Below, one piece after another: positions 15,154 to 23,553 of a stretch of 41,280 nucleotides of DNA. Position 1 is the stretch's first letter. Each line of letters starts with the position of its first letter. The notes beneath the pieces were generated by a model that saw nothing but the letters and a program-made list of their open reading frames with translations, did no database searches and was not told the origin of the DNA. The DNA lies in assembly GCA_044868295.1 (NCBI GenBank), contig JBIOWF010000360.1:1-41280 (forward strand). The letters run 5' to 3'. Source of the stretch: JBIOWF01 sp044868295 (GTDB lineage: Bacteria; Actinomycetota; Actinomycetes; Streptosporangiales; Streptosporangiaceae). A program made the position numbers and the translations under genes.

Positions 15154-17019
15154 TCATAGGTAGGCGGCGCGGTGAAGTACCTCGATGCCGCCTGTCCCGG
15201 CGGAGTCGACGGAGTAGGCGATCGTGTTGTCGCCGGCGGCGAGCACCCAGTCCTCGACGGGGACCGACAGCGCAGACCGGGCGGACATGTGGTCGACTTG
15301 GCCGATCTTCACGGTGCCTGCCGCGCAGTCGATGTCGAGCCGCTCACCAACCTCCAACTGGAGATCGAAAGCAAGAATCCTGTTCAGCGTCTCATTCGTG
15401 ATCATCGGGTTTTCCGCCGGCCCGAACACTCGGATTCGTGGGCTGGATGCGATGTCTCCGTCATTGGTGAGTACGGCCGCCGCCGATGTCCCCACCAGAT
15501 CCGAATGCAGCGTCAGCCCGTACCGGCGCGGGTCCGAGCACTCCCACCGGAGCGCCACCGGTGCGAATCCCGCGTGGTACAGGTCAGGTGGGACAGCTCG
15601 GGCGATGATCTGCCCGTACGCGAGGAGCGTCTCACCGCGGGTGCGGATGACCAGAGGTAGCTCGGTCTCGTCCTCGCTCACCCCGGTCGCGCGGCGCAAA
15701 GCAACGACCTGATCCATGAACGTGGACGTCTCATCCGCCACAAGGACGACGGCGGACACATAACGCTGCTGGCCGAATTTTCTCCCCGGCCACGCGCCAT
15801 GCCGCGCCGGGCGGAGCGCATTCCCCGAATCGAGCTCAACCAGGTCATCCCAGCCCTCAACTGATCCGGCGAGGATTTGGTATGCGCCTGCGCCGAACAA
15901 GATCGAGGTGTTGTACTCGATCTGATAGTCCTTCGTGATGAGCGAGCCCGGCAGGACCGGCACCGTCACGGACGGCGTCGGGATGAGTGCCACGGCGAGC
16001 ACATCCGCGGGCGTGATGATCGCGTTGAACTGCGCGGAAATGCCCGGGGTTGGGATGTCCGCCGCAGCCGTCACCGTGCCGGCCGAGATTGTCTGACCGG
16101 CGGAGATTCCCGGCGTGGGGATGTCCGCTGTGGCTGTCACCGTTGCCGGCGCGACTGTTTCGACGTCCTCGGTGGTGATCGTCGGCGTCGGAATGACAGC
16201 GAGTGCGTCCACCGAGCCAGGCGAGGCGGTGGCGCCCCCGCTCAATGCCGGCGACGGGATGCTTGCGAGAGCATCCACCGTGCCAGCGTGAATTGTCTGC
16301 CCAGCCGACAGGCCCGGCGATGGGATGTTCGCGAGCGCGTCGACAGAGCCCGGCGAAACCGTGGCGTCTTGCGTGCCGGGCTTGATCTCGACAGCGACCC
16401 ACAGCCACCGTGGCGTTGAGGTCCCCGCGGCGTCGAGGTTGAACGTGACACTGCTGCCTGACGGGGTGGTGTTGGCGGACTTCGTGACCGCCATGCCCGA
16501 CAAGGCGCCGTTAGAGAACGTCTCTTCGTCGTCCGTCGAGGACGGGGTACCAAGGGCGAGCCAGTCCTGCGCGGCGCATATGCCCCGGCTGTTGTTGACC
16601 GTGCTGGTGTAGGCGGCCACGGTGTCGTTGTTGGTGGTTGAGCTGCCCTCGCCGGAGTCCCCCACCGGGGTGGTGAGGTCGGCACCGGTGAGCACATAAA
16701 CCTTGATCGCAGCGTTCGACGTGACGGACGCCACCGATGCCGTGACAGTGATGCCAGCCTGGGCGGACACGTTGGGCGCGGTGTAGATCGCAATCTGGCC
16801 GGCGTTGACTCCGGCTTCTGCGGTGGTCCGGCGTCGGCGCTCCGTCCACGTCAACGCCGTACCGGTGTTGGACAGCGTGATCGCCGTGTCGGTCGTGTTC
16901 TCGACGAACACACAGGCGACGAGGAGCGTGTTCGCGGGAGGCGAGAACGACGCGGTGGTGACCGGATCTGCCGCGGTCAGCACGATGGCCGGGGATGACG
17001 CGTCGATCGCAATAGCCAC
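15154..17019 (-). CDS. Fusion tail protein: N-terminal beta domain, repeat linker, C-terminal Dit-like domain
   Basis: A 621-residue protein. Residues 1-212 are Thr/Ala/Val-rich beta sequence, ending in PRWLWVAVEIKPG and resembling a lectin- or fibre-like sandwich. Residues about 218-355 hold six imperfect repeats of 22-24 residues with the core V-x-A-x-A-x-IP(S/T)P. Residues about 360-621 look like a distal tail protein (DYQIEYNTSILFGAGAYQILAGSVEGW ... ALRWECSDPRRYG). Dit proteins form the ring joining the tail tube to the hub. The order (tape measure, small genes, this, hub) fits. The N-terminal extension is unusual and may be an adhesin. Start ATG/GTG at 17019. Confidence 0.7.
   Translation of the reverse strand: MAIAIDASSPAIVLTAADPVTTASFSPPANTLLVACVFVENTTDTAITLSNTGTALTWTERRRRTTAEAGVNAGQIAIYTAPNVSAQAGITVTASVASVTSNAAIKVYVLTGADLTTPVGDSGEGSSTTNNDTVAAYTSTVNNSRGICAAQDWLALGTPSSTDDEETFSNGALSGMAVTKSANTTPSGSSVTFNLDAAGTSTPRWLWVAVEIKPGTQDATVSPGSVDALANIPSPGLSAGQTIHAGTVDALASIPSPALSGGATASPGSVDALAVIPTPTITTEDVETVAPATVTATADIPTPGISAGQTISAGTVTAAADIPTPGISAQFNAIITPADVLAVALIPTPSVTVPVLPGSLITKDYQIEYNTSILFGAGAYQILAGSVEGWDDLVELDSGNALRPARHGAWPGRKFGQQRYVSAVVLVADETSTFMDQVVALRRATGVSEDETELPLVIRTRGETLLAYGQIIARAVPPDLYHAGFAPVALRWECSDPRRYGLTLHSDLVGTSAAAVLTNDGDIASSPRIRVFGPAENPMITNETLNRILAFDLQLEVGERLDIDCAAGTVKIGQVDHMSARSALSVPVEDWVLAAGDNTIAYSVDSAGTGGIEVLHRAAYL
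15955..16362 (-). repeat. Six in-frame 22-24-residue repeats inside the Dit-like gene
   Basis: Each unit reads roughly (S/A)(P/G)xVxAxAxIP(S/T)PxIS, for example GSVDALANIPSPGLSAGQ, GTVDALASIPSPALSGG, ATVTATADIPTPGISAGQ and GTVTAAADIPTPGISAQ. The repeated core is also visible in the DNA. It is probably an elongated beta-strand linker. Confidence 0.75.
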
Positions 17020-17056
17020 AGGCCGCCTCCCCTCACATCAAGCAGGCGGTGGGCAT

Positions 17057-17115
17057 GAAAAAGACCGCCACAGAATGGGCGGCTAGAGCTATTTCACAGG
17101 CTACTTATAAATAGC
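17057..17115 (-). terminator. Terminator-like hairpins between tail genes
   Basis: On the minus strand a CCGCC/GGCGG stem with an 8-nt loop (17065-17082) is followed by TCTTTTTC. Just upstream is a second AT-rich stem, GCTATTT (17088-17094) with AAATAGC (17109-17115). Together they could reduce transcription from the gene at 17119-17559 into the Dit-like gene. The region is strikingly AT-rich for this replicon. Confidence 0.55.
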
Positions 17116-17118
17116 CAC

Positions 17119-17559
17119 TTAAGGCACGAAGTCTATTCTCCCGATTCCGTTAGCGTGCCAGGTAATCAAGAGAGTGCCATCGCTCGTTGCATAATCGGCC
17201 GTGAAGTCAATACCGATTATCAGGTTGTTGTCGGTCAATGCGTCGGCATAAATGATCCCGCCTCGCACGCCGGACAACGTCGACGATGTCCACTGGACAT
17301 TGTCGCCATCCCACGAGAGGATTCCGGACGCGACAGCGAGCGCCGTACCGGTGACGACGCTACCCCCGGCCGTGTAGCCGGTGCCGGAAATCTCGTTGGT
17401 CGAGGAGTATTGCGGGTTGGACGCCGAGAAGTTCGGCGTCAGAGAGTTGCTGTACAGCGCGATCTTGTGAGTTTCTAGGTCCAAGTCGAGCGCGAGCGCC
17501 GTCGTCCCCAGAGCTCGCAGAAACGTGTCGGCATACCAGCCGGATCCGCCCCACGCCAT
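17119..17559 (-). CDS. Hypothetical phage structural protein
   Basis: A 146-residue beta-rich protein starting at ATG 17559 (MAWGGSGWYADTFLRALGTTALALDLDLETHKIALYSNS). The middle is Gly/Thr/Ser-rich (EISGTGYTAGGSVVTGTALAVASG) and the end reads LLITWHANGIGRIDFVP. It resembles actinophage tail or decoration proteins by composition, but I cannot name a family. The 3' part of the gene has lower GC than its neighbours and is followed by an AT-rich hairpin. Confidence 0.6.
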   Translation of the reverse strand: MAWGGSGWYADTFLRALGTTALALDLDLETHKIALYSNSLTPNFSASNPQYSSTNEISGTGYTAGGSVVTGTALAVASGILSWDGDNVQWTSSTLSGVRGGIIYADALTDNNLIIGIDFTADYATSDGTLLITWHANGIGRIDFVP

Positions 17560-17562
17560 GAC

Positions 17563-17826
17563 TCAGCCCCCAATCCTGATGACGGCGCTTCCCGGGCCCG
17601 GGTCGCGTGGCTTTCCTGTGGTTCTGGCCCAATGCCGGAACTGGTTCATCTCGGCCGCGGCGGCATGGAGATGCTCGATCGCGTCAGCGGTCGCCACCTC
17701 GTCACCGGTATCGCGCGCGTCCCGTACGGCCTGCTTGGCCGCTTCGAGGTCCTCCTGGTAGGTCGCGGCGAGGTCGAGGAACTCGACTTCTTGCCGCGCC
17801 TGCTCGGCGGCTTCGCGGGCGTTCAT
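17563..17826 (-). CDS. Small helical phage protein
   Basis: An 87-residue protein starting at ATG 17826, overlapping the previous stop (ATGA). Residues 1-60 are an Ala/Glu/Gln-rich coiled coil (REAAEQARQEVEFLDLAATYQEDLEAAKQAVRDARDTG). The C-terminal end is short and Pro/Gly-rich. It sits between the tape measure and the distal-tail genes. Function unknown; an assembly or structural adaptor role is possible. Confidence 0.6.
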   Translation of the reverse strand: MNAREAAEQARQEVEFLDLAATYQEDLEAAKQAVRDARDTGDEVATADAIEHLHAAAAEMNQFRHWARTTGKPRDPGPGSAVIRIGG

Positions 17827-18083
17827 GCGACCACCCGGCCAGTTGAGCGGGACACCCGCACCTGGACGTGCGGGATGTTGACGATGCGGACGTCCTGGCC
17901 CTCATGGCGTAGCCGGGTTCGGTTGCCGAGCTGGTCGGTGACGACCTTCACCCAGTGGCCGGTGATCGGGTCGCGGTACTCCCGCGCCTGGTCTTTGGTG
18001 GCATGGGTCCAGCCCTGCGGCCGGACCTGCAACGAGCGCAGCCGCTGCAGGTCCGCCGCCGAGTAGGGCGTAATTCCGGGCAT
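17823..18083 (-). CDS. Small hypothetical phage protein
   Basis: An 86-residue basic protein starting at ATG 18083 behind GAGAGGTGAT. It begins MPGITPYSAADLQRLRSLQVRPQGW and continues with a beta-rich part (DPITGHWVKVVTDQLGNRTRLRHEGQDVRIVNIPHVQVRV). The gene is translationally coupled to the next by an ATGA overlap. It is the first minus-strand gene after the plus-strand insertion. No known domain is recognised. Confidence 0.6.
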   Translation of the reverse strand: MPGITPYSAADLQRLRSLQVRPQGWTHATKDQAREYRDPITGHWVKVVTDQLGNRTRLRHEGQDVRIVNIPHVQVRVSRSTGRVVA

Positions 18084-18236
18084 GCGGATATCACCTCTCG
18101 TCGAGGTCGAAAGGAAATGCGAGATTTGCTCACGGGATGCGGTTAGGTCACGGCATGCCGTAAACCGGTCACGAACAGCGCTTGGAACGTGGCATTATCG
18201 GGCGAATTTGGCCGCCGCCTACCTGCGGAGATCCCT

Positions 18237-18851
18237 ATGCACGGAAACCCTCAAGCCCCGTACCCCCAACCTGTGATCGTGCAGAAGAAGCGCGGCGGCT
18301 GCCTGAAAGGCATCCTTATCGCTGGGGCAGTCTTCGCGGTGCTGATAGCCATCGGCGCGGCCCTGGGCGGATCCGATGACGCCAAAGAGACCACGGCATC
18401 CTCCAACCCCGGGAAGGCCATCTCCGACAAGAAGGCAGAGGACACACCCAAGCAACCCGGTGTCGGCGACATCGTCAAGGACGGCAAGTTCGCCTTCAAG
18501 GTCACCAAGGTGGAGAAGGGGCTCGCCCAGGTCGGCGAGGGGATGCTGGCGTCAAAGGCTCAAGGCCAGTACATCCTGATCCACCTCACCGTGAAGAACA
18601 TCGGCGACGAAGCTCAAATGTTCAGCGACTCGGAACAGAAACTCATCGACGCCAAGGGCCGCCAGTTCGACGCCGACTCGGGAGCCGCAGCCCTCGGCCT
18701 GAAGGACTCCAACGCTTTCCTCAAAAACATCAATCCCGGAAACTCGGTTAGAGGAATCGTGCTGTTCGATGTCCCGAAGAGCTTCAGGCTGAAGAGCATC
18801 GAACTGCACGGCTCTGTCTTCTCTGGCGGCGTGACGGTCGCACTGAGCTGA
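18237..18851 (+). CDS. Lipoprotein- or membrane-anchored DUF4352-like protein (moron)
   Basis: A 204-residue protein starting at ATG 18237 behind GCGGAG. The N terminus is polar (GNPQAPYPQPVIVQKKRGGCLKG), then one transmembrane helix (ILIAGAVFAVLIAIGAAL), a Lys/Asp-rich linker and a beta domain (GKFAFKVTKVEKGLAQVG ... GQYILIHLTVKNIGDEAQMF ... VRGIVLFDVPKSFRLKSIELHG). This order matches the telokin-like DUF4352 family of surface-anchored proteins. It lies on the opposite strand inside the phage tail operon and ends 4 bp before the tape-measure stop. It is probably expressed from the prophage in the lysogen. Confidence 0.75.
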   Translation: MHGNPQAPYPQPVIVQKKRGGCLKGILIAGAVFAVLIAIGAALGGSDDAKETTASSNPGKAISDKKAEDTPKQPGVGDIVKDGKFAFKVTKVEKGLAQVGEGMLASKAQGQYILIHLTVKNIGDEAQMFSDSEQKLIDAKGRQFDADSGAAALGLKDSNAFLKNINPGNSVRGIVLFDVPKSFRLKSIELHGSVFSGGVTVALS

Positions 18852-18855
18852 GCGC

Positions 18856-21800
18856 TCAACCCTTGGCCTTCCGCCGCCAAGACAGCGCATCGACGATCTG
18901 TTGTGGCGACTGCCCGGACTGGGCGATGAAGTCTCCTTGGATCGTCAGGCCTCCGTCGCCGCCGCGGGTCTGGCTGCCCACCGCCTCCCACTGCCGGTCC
19001 GTCAGCACCGGCTCGGGCCGGCCGGTGCCGTTGTAGACGAGGCTCTCTCCGGTCGGCAGGTAGCCGCCGTTGTCGAACAGCTGCGGCGCCCGGCCCATGA
19101 CCTGAGCTGAGCGTGCGGCGACCTCGCGGACCTTGGCGCCCGTGTGCGGCGCCTCGATGATTTTCCCGGGTGCCGAGTACATCCACACGTGGCCCGGGTG
19201 CGGAAACCCCAAGTCTCCGGGAAGTGGGGACGTCACGGGTTTGACCCACTTCATCTGCTCCTGGGAGACGCGGGGTACACCTGTGATGCCCGCCGACTGG
19301 AGAGCGCGCATGGTCAGACCGGAGCAGTCGAAGGTGCTCGGGCCCGTAGCGCCCCACTGGTAGGGCTTGCCGATCTGCTGGCGGGCGTACGCCACAGCCT
19401 TGCCGCCGTTGCCCTCCTTCTTGCCGAGGAATTCGACGACATCCTTGACCATCTTGCGCGGGACGCCGACGAGCAGTTTGCCGAACTGGCTGTCGCCCAT
19501 CGCCGCCTGGGCCTGGTCAAGTAGCGGATTCAAGAGCTTCTCCGCGCCGGCTTTGATTCCGCCCGCGAGAGCTTCTTTGATGTTGCCGACGATGCCGCCA
19601 CCGGCGAACGCGCCGGCGAACCCGGGTCCAGGGTCTCCAGCGACGCCGAGGAATTTCGCGACCCCGCCTACGCCGCCGCTTCGTGCGGCGGCGTTGGCTC
19701 CGTGGACGTACTTCTCGCCGACGGCGCGTGTCCACTCGGGCCGCATGATCGCCTCACCGCCCGAAACGGCGGCCAAGCCAACGTCCTTGCCGGGCGTGTA
19801 GCCCGGGTAGATGCCGCCCTTCGCCGCCGCGAACGTCACAGGCGGGAGCGGGCTCAAGCCGAGGGCCTTGGCCACGGTGTCCCAGACCTTCTTGATGCCG
19901 CCCGTGTAGACCGTGTCGACGAGGAATTTGACCGGCTTCTTCGCGACGTCCTTGACCTTGTTCCAGGCCGTCTCGATGAGGGAGACGCCCTTCTTGAAAC
20001 CGTCAGGGATGGTCTTGAAGATGACGTCGTACAGCTTGTCGAAGGTCGGCTTGAGGAAGCTGGTCCAGACTGTGGTGATCGCGGTTTTGATCCCGTTCCA
20101 CGCTGGAATAATGATCGTCTTCCACAGCCAGGTGAAAGCCGGCGCGAGCGTTTCCTTGAAGAACTTGTAACCCGCCTTCACGGCCGGGAGGATTACGTTG
20201 TTCCACGCGAACTTGATCGCGGCCGAGAGTCCCTGCCACGCCGGTTTGATGATCGTGTTCCACAGCCATCCGAAGACCGGACCCAAGACCGTCTTGAAGA
20301 AGACGTAGCCCGCCTTCACGGCGGGCAGGATGACGTTGTTCCACGCCCACTGAATCGCCGCGCTGATCCCCTTCCAGGCGGGGACGATCACGTTGTTCCA
20401 CAGCCACACGAAGATCGGCGCGAGTGTGTCGCGGATGAAGCCCCAGATGGCCTGGAAGGCGGGCCTGATGACGTTCTCCCAGGCCCACTGAACTGCGATC
20501 TGGATGCCCTTCCACGCCGCCTCAACTGCCTGGCGGAATGGCGGGAACTTGTTCCACAGGACGATCACCGCGGCGACGAGGAGACCGATCGCGGTGATGA
20601 TCAACCCGATCGGGTTCATCGACAGGACGAGGTTGAGAATCCTCTGGGCTACTGTCCACGCGATCGTGGCGACCTTGACGATCCCCTGTGCCGCCGCGAA
20701 CAACAGGCTTCGCGCTCTCGCTACAGCGGCCCGGATAGCGATCTGCGCGTACTGCCAGGCGACCTTCGCGAGGTTGACCGCCGCCAGGGCGGCCGTCTTT
20801 CCTGCGGAGACAATCGCTCTTCCGGCGACCTTGGCCGCAGCTCCTGCCTTGGCCGCAGCCGTACGAATGCCGTTCCACGCCGCCACGCCGCCCTTGGCCG
20901 CGGCCGACCCGGCCCGCTTGGCCGCGGTGGCGATGGCGGTGCCGGACGTCTTGGCGACCGAGGCCGCCTTGGATGCCGCGGTGCGGATGCCCGTCCAGAC
21001 GGCGGTCCCGGCCTTGCCAGCGCCCTTGGCGATGCCCTTAGCTGCTGACGCGATGCCAGACGCGGCACCCTTGACCAGCTTTGCGCTTCCGGTGGCGGCC
21101 TTGCCGAGCCCGCTCCAGGCTGCCTTGGCGCCGCCGACGACAGTCTTCGCCGTCTCGATCGACTTCTTTACGGCGTCGACCGCAGTCGAGATGGTCTTCC
21201 AGGCTTTGAAGGCAACGACAACGCCCAGGACCGCAAGAGCGAAGGTGCGCAAGGTCTCCGGACTCAGCGATGCCAGCCAGTTCGTGATCGACACCACAAC
21301 GTCCAGCGCGCCCGATCCGCTGCCCGAGAGGCCGCTGATCAGGTTCTTGACGATCGTGAACAGGTTCTTGACGACCTGGATGACCTTCGGGCCGTTCTCG
21401 CGTGCGTAGGCGAGGAAGCTCTGGAAGCCCTTCGACTTGCCGAAGCCCTCACCGAACGCGGCGAACTTCTTTGTCGCCCCCTCGATGCCGCCGATGACGG
21501 TGCCCGTAAACGGCAGGAAGGCCTTAATGAACCCGGTGACGCCCTTGATGATGTTGCCGAAAGACTTACCGAGGCCGGTGATCGCCTTCGGGGCTGCCGT
21601 CGCGAGATCCTCGAAGAACGACTTCCAGAAGTCCCCGCCCAGCGCCTTGGATGCCGACTTCTCCAGCCCCGTCAGCGCCTTCGCGCTCCCCCTGATCAGA
21701 GGCGTGAGCGGCCCGAAGAGCCGCTGCATCAGCTTGAGCGCGCCCGTGATCACGGGAAGTACTGCCGGCTCGAGCTTCTCCTGCCACTTCAGGTAGGCGT

Positions 21801-23520
21801 CCTGGAACGCCTTGACCTGCTTCGCTGCCTTCTGGGCGGCAGGAGACAGCTTGGCGAACTTGCCGCCACCAGCTGCCTTCGCGACAGGAGCAGTGGCAGC
21901 CTTGGCAGCGTCCTTCGCCCGCTCTTTCGCGATCTTGTCTTGTAGTTTGGCGATCTCGATCTGGCGCTCCTGCGCCCGCACCGCAGCCTTCGCCGCCTCG
22001 ACCTGCTTCTCGGCGGCCTTGATCTGCGCCTTCGCAGCCGCGATCTGCTTGCCGCCGTCCTTGGCTGCGGCGTCGGCATCCTTGCGTGCCTGAATGACAT
22101 CGCGCTCGGCCTCGGCGACACGTTTCGTCGCGTCCTCGACCCGCTCCTTGGCGGCCTTGACCCGGTCGCTTCCCTCGACGCCATTCGCGTCAGCGGCGGC
22201 CTGCTCCTTCTGGAGCCGCCCGATCTCGGTGTTGAGGTCCTTGACCCTCTGGACGGCCCTGTCGTAGTTGAGTTGGGCGCGCGCCTTCTGCTCCGCGGTC
22301 GCCTTCGGGTTGGCCAGGGTCTTGTTCAGGGCGGCCTGAGCGTCATTGAGATCGAGATTCGCGTCCCGGATGTCAAGCTGCGCATTGGCCAGCCTGCTGC
22401 CGAGATCCTCAATGTCCTGTGCGGCCTCCACCCGGGCCTTGTTGAGGTCCTCCTGGGCACGCTGCGCGTCCCTCTGGGCGTCAGCGACGGACTGCTCGGC
22501 CTGCGCCACCCTCGCCAGGGCGGCCTCCACCCGAGCTGCGGCGGACGCCTCCACATCGGCGAGCCGCTGGCGGGCAGCCTTGACCGCCTCGGACGCGGTC
22601 TTGACGCGGTCGATCGCAGACTTCAGCTGCTCCTGGGCGCCCGCCGCCTGTAGTGCCTTGATCCTCGCCTGCGCCTGCTCGATGACAAGGTTGCGGACCG
22701 CTCCCGTAGCGACACCGATCCCTGTAGCCGCCGACTCTGCGGCCTGCTTCTGCTCCTTGAGTGCCTCATTGATCCGGCCCAGCGAAGGGCCGGCGATCGC
22801 CGCGACGCCGCCCAAGCCAGCCGCCGCCGCAGCGAGGGGACCCGACAGAGCGGCAAGACCAGCGCCGATCGACGCGGCCACCGGGATGGCGGCCAGTCCA
22901 CCTAGGGCGGCGGCGAGGACGCTGACGGCGGAGAGCGCGCCGGAGACGTCGACGTCAACCCGCACGTTGGCCGTTCGACCGTCGAGCGAGTCGACCTCGG
23001 CTCGGATCGCCGCGAGCTCGCCGAGGGCTGTCGCGATGTCCAGCCGGACGTCCGCCGACACCGTTTTTCCGTCGATCGCCGACAGTTCCCGCTGGATAGC
23101 GGACACCTCGGCGATCGCGGCACCGGCGTCGATATCGATGCCGATGGTCTTTCCGGACAGCTCCTGCATGCGCGCGCGGAGCTCAGAGACAGACCGCTCG
23201 GCGGCCGAGGAGTCAGCGGTAATCTCGGCCTTCGGCAGGCTCTTGAACGCCGCCTCAAGCCGGGACTTGAAGCCCCGGGCGAACGCCCCACCGATCTGCT
23301 CCCCGTCCTTGGGCGCCCGCTGCTGCTGCTTGCGGGTTTCCTCCTTCAGCGGCTCAAGCGGGTCGCCGATCCCCTCGGTGATGCCGCGCGTGAGCTCCTG
23401 GCCGATGCTGCGGCCGATCTCCATGACCTGGCCCACGAGCTGCTTCTTCAGCTTCTTCGCGAAGTCACCGGCGTCCGGCACCACCGGGACAACGACTTCG
23501 CCGGCCTGGAACTCGGACAC
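18856..23520 (-). CDS. Tape measure protein with C-terminal NlpC/P60 domain
   Basis: A 1554-residue protein starting at GTG 23520. Residues about 290-540 are a long Ala/Lys/Gln coiled coil. A hydrophobic, Ala/Gly/Trp-rich middle follows, including repeats of a WNNVILPAVKAGY-type motif (about residues 1040-1150). From about 1374 there is an NlpC/P60 peptidase domain: AYARQQIGKPYQWGATG, FDCSGLT (Cys about 1399), GHVWMY (His about 1444) and a third His near 1459. The end (DNGGYLPTG ... NGTGRPEPVLT) is typical of actinophage tape measures. It fixes tail length, and the peptidase probably opens cell-wall peptide links during DNA entry. Confidence 0.9.
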   Translation of the reverse strand: MSEFQAGEVVVPVVPDAGDFAKKLKKQLVGQVMEIGRSIGQELTRGITEGIGDPLEPLKEETRKQQQRAPKDGEQIGGAFARGFKSRLEAAFKSLPKAEITADSSAAERSVSELRARMQELSGKTIGIDIDAGAAIAEVSAIQRELSAIDGKTVSADVRLDIATALGELAAIRAEVDSLDGRTANVRVDVDVSGALSAVSVLAAALGGLAAIPVAASIGAGLAALSGPLAAAAAGLGGVAAIAGPSLGRINEALKEQKQAAESAATGIGVATGAVRNLVIEQAQARIKALQAAGAQEQLKSAIDRVKTASEAVKAARQRLADVEASAAARVEAALARVAQAEQSVADAQRDAQRAQEDLNKARVEAAQDIEDLGSRLANAQLDIRDANLDLNDAQAALNKTLANPKATAEQKARAQLNYDRAVQRVKDLNTEIGRLQKEQAAADANGVEGSDRVKAAKERVEDATKRVAEAERDVIQARKDADAAAKDGGKQIAAAKAQIKAAEKQVEAAKAAVRAQERQIEIAKLQDKIAKERAKDAAKAATAPVAKAAGGGKFAKLSPAAQKAAKQVKAFQDAYLKWQEKLEPAVLPVITGALKLMQRLFGPLTPLIRGSAKALTGLEKSASKALGGDFWKSFFEDLATAAPKAITGLGKSFGNIIKGVTGFIKAFLPFTGTVIGGIEGATKKFAAFGEGFGKSKGFQSFLAYARENGPKVIQVVKNLFTIVKNLISGLSGSGSGALDVVVSITNWLASLSPETLRTFALAVLGVVVAFKAWKTISTAVDAVKKSIETAKTVVGGAKAAWSGLGKAATGSAKLVKGAASGIASAAKGIAKGAGKAGTAVWTGIRTAASKAASVAKTSGTAIATAAKRAGSAAAKGGVAAWNGIRTAAAKAGAAAKVAGRAIVSAGKTAALAAVNLAKVAWQYAQIAIRAAVARARSLLFAAAQGIVKVATIAWTVAQRILNLVLSMNPIGLIITAIGLLVAAVIVLWNKFPPFRQAVEAAWKGIQIAVQWAWENVIRPAFQAIWGFIRDTLAPIFVWLWNNVIVPAWKGISAAIQWAWNNVILPAVKAGYVFFKTVLGPVFGWLWNTIIKPAWQGLSAAIKFAWNNVILPAVKAGYKFFKETLAPAFTWLWKTIIIPAWNGIKTAITTVWTSFLKPTFDKLYDVIFKTIPDGFKKGVSLIETAWNKVKDVAKKPVKFLVDTVYTGGIKKVWDTVAKALGLSPLPPVTFAAAKGGIYPGYTPGKDVGLAAVSGGEAIMRPEWTRAVGEKYVHGANAAARSGGVGGVAKFLGVAGDPGPGFAGAFAGGGIVGNIKEALAGGIKAGAEKLLNPLLDQAQAAMGDSQFGKLLVGVPRKMVKDVVEFLGKKEGNGGKAVAYARQQIGKPYQWGATGPSTFDCSGLTMRALQSAGITGVPRVSQEQMKWVKPVTSPLPGDLGFPHPGHVWMYSAPGKIIEAPHTGAKVREVAARSAQVMGRAPQLFDNGGYLPTGESLVYNGTGRPEPVLTDRQWEAVGSQTRGGDGGLTIQGDFIAQSGQSPQQIVDALSWRRKAKG

Positions 23521-23553
23521 GACCCACCTCGTTTCAGATGAGCCGCGCCACGG

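Noticed and set aside
19702..21048. Long plus-strand open frame opposite the tape measure
   Set aside because: It is the complement of a confident gene. The protein is Arg/Asp-rich shadow sequence without domains or a ribosome site.
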